DNA of 10,513 nucleotides, taken from Eikenella halliae (GTDB taxonomy: Bacteria; Pseudomonadota; Gammaproteobacteria; Burkholderiales; Neisseriaceae). Numbering within the stretch: position 1 is the first letter of the stretch; the number at the start of each line of letters is the position of its first letter. Below the pieces are notes generated by a model. The model had not been told where the DNA came from. It searched no databases and saw only the letters and a list, made by a program, of their open reading frames with translations. Shown in pieces: positions 6,665-10,513 of this stretch. The translations under genes and the position numbers were made by a program. The stretch covers positions 1 to 10,513 of the forward strand of contig NZ_LXSQ01000033.1 of the NCBI RefSeq assembly GCF_001648475.1, read 5' to 3'.

Positions 6665-7657
6665 TCATTTCGCAAACTGCTTCAAAAAGTTCAAATCGTT
6701 ATCGAAAAACAGCCGCAAATCATTCACGTTGTAACGCAACATGGCGAAACGGTCGAGACCGATACCAAAGGCGAAACCGGTATATTTTTCGGGGTCGATA
6801 TTCACGTTTTTCAACACGTTGGGATGCACCATGCCGCAGCCGCCGACTTCCAGCCATTTGCCGTTTTCGCCCATGATATCGATTTCGGCGGACGGTTCGG
6901 TGAACGGGAAGAAAGACGGACGGAAACGTACTTGCAAATCATCGCGTTCGAAAAAGTGGCGGATAAAATCGGTGAACACGGCTTTCAAATCAGCGAAGGT
7001 TACACCCTCTTCCACCCACAGGCCTTCGGCTTGGTGGAACATGGGCGAGTGCGTAGCATCGCTGTCCACGCGGTAAACGCGGCCGGGTGCGATAATGCGG
7101 ATGGGCGGCTCTTTTTTATCGAGCATATAGCGGATTTGAATCGGGGAAGTGTGCGTGCGCAAAACATCGCCGTTTTCAACGTAGAACGTATCCTGCATGG
7201 CGCGTGCCGGGTGGTTTGCAGGGATATTCAGTGCTTGGAAGTTGTGGAAATCGTCTTCGATTTCCGGGCCGTCTGCCACTTCAAAACCCATGCCGTGAAA
7301 GAGTTCGACCACGCGCTGCAAGGTTAGGGTTACGGGATGCAGGCCGCCATTTTCCTGCGAGCGTCCGGGCAGGGTAATATCAAGTGCTTCGGCGGCAAGC
7401 TGGGCTTGAAGTTTGGCTTCGGCCAACTCGGCGCGTTTGGCATCGTAGGCGGCTTGGAAACGCTGCTTGCATTCGTTGATGAACGCGCCGACGGTTTTTT
7501 TCTCTTCGGGCGGCAGGCTGCCGAGCTGTTTGAGCAGGGCGTTAAGTTCGCCCGTTTTGCCGAGATACTGGGCTTTGACGAGTTCGAGGGCTTGCTGGTC
7601 GGCGGTGTTTTGGATAGCGGCAATGCCGGCGGCGGCAATTTGTTCTGCGTTTTGCAT
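6665..7657 (-). CDS. pheS: Phenylalanine--tRNA ligase, alpha subunit
   Basis: Catalytic subunit of phenylalanyl-tRNA synthetase; with PheT it activates phenylalanine with ATP and transfers it to tRNA(Phe). I start it at the ATG at 7655-7657 (MQNAEQIAAAG), giving 330 aa, the usual length in this family. The open frame extends 23 codons further upstream, but that stretch has no family resemblance and overlaps a DUS. Residues 1-90 form the helical coiled-coil arm that contacts tRNA. The class II core follows: THTSPIQ (168-174), MFHQAEGLWV (206-215, motif 2), RPSFFPFTEPS (246-256) and GFAFGIGLDRFAMLRY (294-309, motif 3). No DUS of any dialect lies inside the gene. It is 151 bases downstream of holC, and I see no leader peptide for attenuation. 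Confidence 0.96.
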   Translation of the reverse strand: MQNAEQIAAAGIAAIQNTADQQALELVKAQYLGKTGELNALLKQLGSLPPEEKKTVGAFINECKQRFQAAYDAKRAELAEAKLQAQLAAEALDITLPGRSQENGGLHPVTLTLQRVVELFHGMGFEVADGPEIEDDFHNFQALNIPANHPARAMQDTFYVENGDVLRTHTSPIQIRYMLDKKEPPIRIIAPGRVYRVDSDATHSPMFHQAEGLWVEEGVTFADLKAVFTDFIRHFFERDDLQVRFRPSFFPFTEPSAEIDIMGENGKWLEVGGCGMVHPNVLKNVNIDPEKYTGFAFGIGLDRFAMLRYNVNDLRLFFDNDLNFLKQFAK

Positions 7658-7700
7658 ATTTGATTGTGAAATTATGTTGGGGATGGGGCGGCACACCTGC

Positions 7701-7712
7701 AGGCTACCTGAA
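7701..7712 (+). repeat. Eikenella DUS upstream of pheS
   Basis: Exact AGGCTACCTGAA on the plus strand in the holC-pheS gap. It marks where the window returns to the Eikenella dialect right of the pheT region. Confidence 0.92.
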
Positions 7713-7808
7713 AAATCCGGCAGCAAAACCGAAGGCGGGAAGGCGGCATTTTAGCCGAAAATGGGCTGTTTTTATAGCAGACCGGCAAAGCGGACGATGG
7801 ACAAAAAG

Positions 7809-8252
7809 CTAGGCTTTGCCCTGCATATTGTGGTGTTCGATTTTGAAACCGCCATTACGGTAGGCAGCAAAGCGGCGGCGGGCGGCGGCAAGCTGGGTTT
7901 CGCTGCGGCCGACGATTTCCAGCACACGTTCCGTCGTATTCGGAGCATCGCTCCACAAGTCTGCCGATAAATTCAGCACCACCAGGCTACTGTCCGCTGC
8001 GGGCAGAGCTTCACCTTCGGCCAGCAGTATCGGCGGTTCTGTCGGACAGGGATTTTCTTCGGGCAGCCAGATTTCGTGCGGCAGGAAGCTTTCGGCTTCG
8101 AATGCCCACAGCTGGCGGTCGAGGGTTGCCAGCTGCTTCGCGCCGCCGCACCAAGCCAGCACGCGGCAACCAGCTTCGACTGCGCGTTTGGCCAAACGGC
8201 AGGCGAAGGTTTCTAAATCGGCAACGTGGGTGTAGAAGGTCACGGTGGGCAT
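7809..8252 (-). CDS. holC: DNA polymerase III, chi subunit
   Basis: Chi subunit of the clamp-loader part of DNA polymerase III holoenzyme; it pairs with psi (HolD) and binds the C-terminus of single-strand binding protein. At 147 aa it equals the E. coli length. Family features are the TFYTHV N-terminal strand, the block LDRQLWAFEAESFLPHE, and the C-terminal R..FAAYRNGGFKIEHHNM. The sequence is divergent, as is normal for HolC. The start at 8250-8252 has no Shine-Dalgarno; a DUS-like sequence (GGGCTACCTGAA, 8254-8265) occupies the place where one would be. It lies between trxB and pheS on the same strand. In Neisseria I recall holC beside pepA, which is not in the window. Confidence 0.9.
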   Translation of the reverse strand: MPTVTFYTHVADLETFACRLAKRAVEAGCRVLAWCGGAKQLATLDRQLWAFEAESFLPHEIWLPEENPCPTEPPILLAEGEALPAADSSLVVLNLSADLWSDAPNTTERVLEIVGRSETQLAAARRRFAAYRNGGFKIEHHNMQGKA

Positions 8253-8554
8253 GGGGCTACCTGAAAAATGGTGGGGAGGCTGGAGTCGGCAAATCGTTTG
8301 CCTGTGCCCTGCGGCTGGATTGGCTGCAAATGGCTTGGGCAGGGTGTTGGGGGTTTCAGGTAGCCTGTATTGTTACCCCCGTGCTTGCTCCCGGTGGGGA
8401 ATAGCAGGCTACCTGAAATCTGGTAAGGCTAAAGGCTACCTGAAAACGCAAGCTGCAACGTAGTTAAAACAATGATTTGGCGCAGCAAGGCCGGGGTTCG
8501 GCGAAGCTAAATCGGCTTTCGGAGGTTTCGTTTTTTCAGGTAGCCTGAGTGCAT
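8253..8554. other. 302-bp holC-trxB gap with a cluster of five DUS
   Basis: No credible gene. It holds GGGCTACCTGAA at 8254-8265 (plus, 11/12) and exact Eikenella DUS at 8355-8366 (minus), 8406-8417 (plus), 8433-8444 (plus) and 8535-8546 (minus). That is nearly half of the DUS-like sites of the Eikenella type in about 3% of the window. Short open frames crossing it on the plus strand are overlaps or low-complexity translation of the DUS themselves (repeated GYLK). It probably holds the trxB transcript end and any holC promoter, but I see no clear hexamers. Confidence 0.75.
8354..8418. repeat. Inverted DUS pair, 14-bp perfect stem
   Basis: TTTCAGGTAGCCTG (8354-8367) and CAGGCTACCTGAAA (8405-8418) are perfect complements 37 bases apart. 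The loop itself contains a CCCC/GGGG pair that could extend the structure. Inverted DUS pairs often act as terminators in Neisseriaceae. This loop is longer than usual and there is no T run right after the stem on either strand, so termination is possible but unproven. Confidence 0.6.
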
Positions 8555-9502
8555 TTAACGTTGCCGGTCGAGCCAGCGCTCGGCATCGAGAGCGGCTTGG
8601 CAGCCGGAGGCCGCGCTGGTGATGGCTTGGCGGTAGGTGTGGTCTTTCACGTCCCCCGCCGCCCAAATGCCTTCGATGTTGGTTGCGCCGATGTCGCCGC
8701 CGCTGCCGCCTTTGGTTTTCAGGTAGCCTGCGTCGTCCATATCGAGTTGGCCTTTGAAGATGTCGGTGTTGGGTTTGTGGCCGATAGCGATGAATACGCC
8801 TTTGACGGCAATGTCTTCGCTGCGGCCATTGTTGAATTTCAGCCGCGCACCGGTTACACCGCTGTCGTCGCCCAATACTTCTTCCAATACGGCTTCGGTT
8901 TTCAGGATGATTTTGCCCTCTTCCACGCGGCGCATCAGTTTGTCCACCATGATTTTTTCGGCACGGAAGCTGTCGCGGCGGTGTATCAGGGTTACGGTGT
9001 TGGCAATGTTGGCCAGGTAGAGTGCTTCTTCCACGGCGGTGTTGCCGCCGCCGACAACGGCTACGTCTTGTTTTTTATAGAAGAAGCCGTCGCAGGTGGC
9101 GCAGGCGGACACGCCGCGTCCGGCAAAGGTTTCTTCGCTCGGCAGGCCAAGGTATTTGGCCGATGCGCCGGTGGCCACAATCAGCGCATCGCAGGTGTAT
9201 TCGCCCGCATCACCGATGAGTTTGAACGGGCGTTGCTGCAGTTGCGCGGTGTGGATGTGGTCGAAAACGATTTCCGTGCCGAAACGTTCGGCGTGGGCAA
9301 GGAAGCGCGCCATCAGTTCGGGGCCTTGCACGCCGTCGGCATCGGCAGGCCAGTTGTCCACTTCCGTGGTGGTCATGAGTTGGCCGCCTTGTTCCAAACC
9401 GGTGATGATGACAGGATTGAGGTTGGCGCGGGCGGCATAAACGGCGGCGGTGTAACCGGCGGGGCCGGAGCCGAGGATGATGAGTTTGTGGTGCTTAAAC
9501 AT
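8555..9502 (-). CDS. trxB: Thioredoxin-disulfide reductase
   Basis: FAD enzyme that reduces thioredoxin with NADPH in the cytosol. It has the FAD-binding GSGPAG at residues 11-16, the redox-active CATC at 134-137, the NADPH-binding GGGNTA at 151-156 and the C-terminal FAD block GDVKDHTYRQ at 283-292. The total of 315 aa is normal for low-molecular-weight TrxB. I start at the ATG at 9500-9502 (MFKHHKLIIL) because GGAGAAGG lies just upstream. A TTG four codons further upstream is a less likely start because it would sit on that ribosome binding site. It is the first gene of the minus-strand series trxB-holC-pheS-pheT, but the 302-bp DUS-rich gap after it argues against one simple operon. Confidence 0.96.
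   Translation of the reverse strand: MFKHHKLIILGSGPAGYTAAVYAARANLNPVIITGLEQGGQLMTTTEVDNWPADADGVQGPELMARFLAHAERFGTEIVFDHIHTAQLQQRPFKLIGDAGEYTCDALIVATGASAKYLGLPSEETFAGRGVSACATCDGFFYKKQDVAVVGGGNTAVEEALYLANIANTVTLIHRRDSFRAEKIMVDKLMRRVEEGKIILKTEAVLEEVLGDDSGVTGARLKFNNGRSEDIAVKGVFIAIGHKPNTDIFKGQLDMDDAGYLKTKGGSGGDIGATNIEGIWAAGDVKDHTYRQAITSAASGCQAALDAERWLDRQR
8718..8729 (-). repeat. Eikenella DUS inside trxB
   Basis: Exact AGGCTACCTGAA on the minus strand, read in frame as Gly-Tyr-Leu-Lys (residues 259-262), a spot where E. coli TrxB has a similar Gly-Tyr-Ile-Lys. Confidence 0.9.
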
Positions 9503-9528
9503 GGCCTTCTCCAAATAAAATGGCGTTT

Positions 9529-9534
9529 ATTGTA
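9529..9534 (-). promoter_or_regulatory. Candidate trxB -10 element (weak)
   Basis: The minus strand reads TACAAT 26 bases upstream of the trxB ATG, in the same AGGTACAATA setting as the candidate pmbA -10. No good -35 is present; the expected position falls on the T run of the upstream terminator. Confidence 0.3.
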
Positions 9535-9549
9535 CCTGCTTTCGAACAC

Positions 9550-9583
9550 AAAAACACCGCCAGCTACATGGCAGGCGGTGCTT
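9550..9583 (-). terminator. Rho-independent terminator of the comEA-type gene
   Basis: The minus strand reads CACCGCC, a 12-base loop, then GGCGGTG and TTTTT. The stem extends from 7 to about 10 pairs by including AAG against TTT with one wobble pair. It begins about 18 bases after the comEA stop and ends before the candidate trxB promoter. Confidence 0.8.
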
Positions 9584-9601
9584 AAGGTTCGGATTTATTA
9601 A

Positions 9602-10006
9602 TTAGGGGTTGGCAGCAGCCGGTTTTGCGGCGGCAGGACGAGCAGCTGCAGGTTTGTTGGCAGCGGGTTTGGCTGCTGGGGTAGCAGGTTTAGCGGCGGC
9701 CGGTTGCGGCTGTTGTTGAGCAGCCGGACTGGCAGCAGGAGTACGTGCAGCCTGACCATTGCCTACGGTGATTTCTGAAGAAATTTTCTGATAGATACCA
9801 TTGCCAATGCCGCGTACGTTTTTAATGTCTTCAGGCGACTTGAACGGGCCGTTTGCGTTACGGTATTCCACAATAGCAGCGGCTTTAGACGGACCGATAC
9901 CATTCAAAGTTTGCAACTCTTGTGCAGTGGCAGTATTAATATTCACCTGTGCCAATGCCCAAGAAAAACTCAGCAAGCTAACGATAATGAACAAGAACTT
10001 CTTCAT
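9602..10006 (-). CDS. comEA: ComEA-type helix-hairpin-helix DNA-binding competence protein with an Ala/Pro/Lys-rich tail
   Basis: Periplasmic DNA-binding protein of natural transformation; it holds double-stranded DNA that enters through the secretin and helps ratchet it inward. Residues 1-19 form a signal peptide (MKKFLFIIVSLLSFSWALA, cleavage before QVNINTA). Residues 20-80 form the ComEA domain with NINTATAQELQTL and two hairpins, NGIGPSKA and RGIGNGIY. Residues 80-134 form a low-complexity tail of AAKPAA-like units, absent from the ~99-aa ComE I recall for Neisseria. CTCCTT at 10015-10020 is a clear AAGGAG ribosome binding site eight bases before the ATG. The gene has its own promoter and terminator, so it is probably monocistronic. 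Neisseria carry several comE copies next to rRNA operons; no rRNA is visible here. Confidence 0.9.
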   Translation of the reverse strand: MKKFLFIIVSLLSFSWALAQVNINTATAQELQTLNGIGPSKAAAIVEYRNANGPFKSPEDIKNVRGIGNGIYQKISSEITVGNGQAARTPAASPAAQQQPQPAAAKPATPAAKPAANKPAAARPAAAKPAAANP

Positions 10007-10052
10007 AGAATTAACTCCTTGATGTTGAGCAATAAAAATTAGATACTTTTAT

Positions 10053-10081
10053 AGTATAATTTAATGTTACTTTAAACGCAA
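10053..10081 (-). promoter_or_regulatory. Candidate promoter of the comEA-type gene
   Basis: The minus strand has TTGCGT (complement of 10076-10081), a 17-base spacer, then TATACT (complement of 10053-10058). Predicted transcription starts near 10046, giving a leader of about 40 bases with a strong Shine-Dalgarno. The spacer is AT-rich. Confidence 0.6.
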
Positions 10082-10118
10082 CCCAGCTTATCCTTATATG
10101 ACAAATAATTGCATTATT

Positions 10119-10144
10119 TGCATAAAATCGTCACATTGTTTACA
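10119..10144 (-). repeat. Relic of the IS-end repeat (matches 332-356)
   Basis: The minus strand reads TGTAAACAATGTGACGATTT, matching 331-350 (TGTAAACAACGCGACGATTT) at 18 of 20 positions before similarity fades. Confidence 0.5.
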
Positions 10145-10287
10145 TTTTTCTACGGCTTTCTACGCACGGACAGCGTTTGTTTTTTGCTTAACCGCTTTTT
10201 AAGCAGTTATCTATCATTTTTCAAGAACAAATCAGTTTTCCGCATCTATCGACATACTTGACAATACCAGAAGCTGCTTAATCTGAT

Positions 10288-10335
10288 CTTCAATCAAAAG
10301 CCGAAAGTGCACACAACGCTGTTGATTTCCCCATG
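10288..10335 (-). repeat. Dispersed repeat, right copy (pairs with 361-408)
   Basis: On the minus strand it shares AATCAACAGCGTTGT, CACTTTC and GCTTTTG blocks, in order, with 361-408. It is about 79% identical over 48 bases by hand count. It has no transposase sequence beside it, so it is a terminal fragment or a copy of a larger repeat. Confidence 0.55.
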
Positions 10336-10415
10336 AAGAGAGGCCAGTTAAATATTAATACTCAGCTAGTCTCTTCAAGGTAGTCTCCTAATCAGCAAAT
10401 ACTATCCTCCCTTAC

Positions 10416-10443
10416 TTATTCCTATGCCCTTATTCCTATCCCA
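10416..10443 (+). repeat. Tandem 14-base repeat, two units
   Basis: TTATTCCTATGCCC is followed directly by TTATTCCTATCCCA. Two imperfect units only; no function is suggested. Confidence 0.5.
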
Positions 10444-10513
10444 GTTTATCTTCGCTTTTGTTTTCGCTGTATTTTCTTTTTGTTGTTTTCCACAAAGCAC
10501 AACACCCGCCATC

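Larger units (their letters stand above)
10082..10513. other. Gene-free, AT-rich right end of the window
   Basis: No credible coding region, tRNA or rRNA in 432 bases. It contains two relics of the left-end IS repeat (10119-10144 and 10288-10335) and a tandem 14-base repeat (10416-10443). Any gene the tail belongs to lies outside the window. Confidence 0.7.

Noticed and set aside
7658..7726. Upstream start for pheS giving 353 aa
   Set aside because: The additional 23 residues have no counterpart in PheS and overlap a DUS; MQNAEQ at 7657 gives the usual 330 aa.
7658..7808. pheS attenuator with a Phe-rich leader peptide, as in E. coli pheST
   Set aside because: No short frame with consecutive Phe codons and no terminator/antiterminator pair seen; only a DUS and weak TAAAAT or CATAAT boxes without a -35.
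8245..8463. Possible small plus-strand gene in the holC-trxB gap
   Set aside because: Its peptide is largely DUS translation (repeated GYLK) with no ribosome binding site or family features.
9503..9514. TTG start for trxB giving MEKAMFKHH
   Set aside because: The codons would consume the GGAGAAGG ribosome binding site that serves the ATG at 9502.
8549..9601. 350-aa plus-strand open frame opposite trxB
   Set aside because: It is an exact antisense shadow of trxB; its Gly/Val/Phe-rich composition is typical of a GC-skewed reverse frame.
331..10335. Whole block as a compound transposon
   Set aside because: The cargo is core housekeeping genes and the flanking copies are short, divergent and in different block order; shared repeats are reported instead.
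10082..10513. 5S rRNA or tRNA, expected because Neisseria comE copies adjoin rRNA operons
   Set aside because: No 5S-like or tRNA-like conserved segments were recognised on either strand; such genes could lie just beyond the window.
1..10513. CRISPR array
   Set aside because: The repeated 12-mers are irregularly spaced, occur in both orientations and lie inside genes, which fits DUS and not CRISPR repeats.

Overview
The window looks like a chromosomal piece of a naturally transformable member of the Neisseriaceae, most likely Eikenella. The strongest evidence is the 12-mer AGGCTACCTGAA (or its complement), which I count twelve times exactly. This is the DNA uptake sequence (DUS) dialect described for Eikenella corrodens (AG-eikDUS). 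Gene content (zwf, pmbA, pheST, holC, trxB, a comEA-type gene) is ordinary housekeeping for that family. I see no CRISPR array, tRNA, rRNA, prophage or clear defence operon.

Layout, left to right. Positions 1-388 are the decayed 3' part of an IS with an integrase-type (IS481-like) transposase, broken by an in-frame TGA. Next is an AT-rich orphan gene of unknown function (480-884, minus). Then come zwf (1015-2463, minus) and pmbA/tldE (2582-3910, plus), which diverge from a 118-bp gap where two candidate promoters overlap on one DUS. A 104-bp Correia-type miniature element (3952-4055) sits between the convergent ends of pmbA and pheT, with an Eikenella DUS on either side. A minus-strand run follows: trxB (8555-9502), holC (7809-8252), pheS (6665-7657) and pheT (4181-6541). 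A comEA-type competence gene (9602-10006, minus) has its own promoter and terminator. The last ~430 bases hold no gene, but carry degenerate copies of the repeat seen at the left IS end.

How the parts relate. PheS and PheT form phenylalanyl-tRNA synthetase. HolC is the chi subunit of the DNA polymerase III clamp loader. TrxB keeps thioredoxin reduced with NADPH, and Zwf makes NADPH in the oxidative pentose phosphate route. PmbA is one half of the TldD/TldE protease; TldD is not in the window. The ComEA-type protein would bind incoming DNA in the periplasm, the same process for which the DUS serve as recognition tags.

The most unusual signal is a change of DUS dialect. The pheT gene and the pheS-pheT gap carry Neisseria-type uptake sequences (GTCTGAA core, including two exact AGGTCGTCTGAA), which I find nowhere else in the window, and only one Eikenella-type DUS. 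Together with the Correia element, typical of Neisseria, this suggests that the pheT segment was imported from a Neisseria by transformation. I found no convincing previously unknown multi-gene system.
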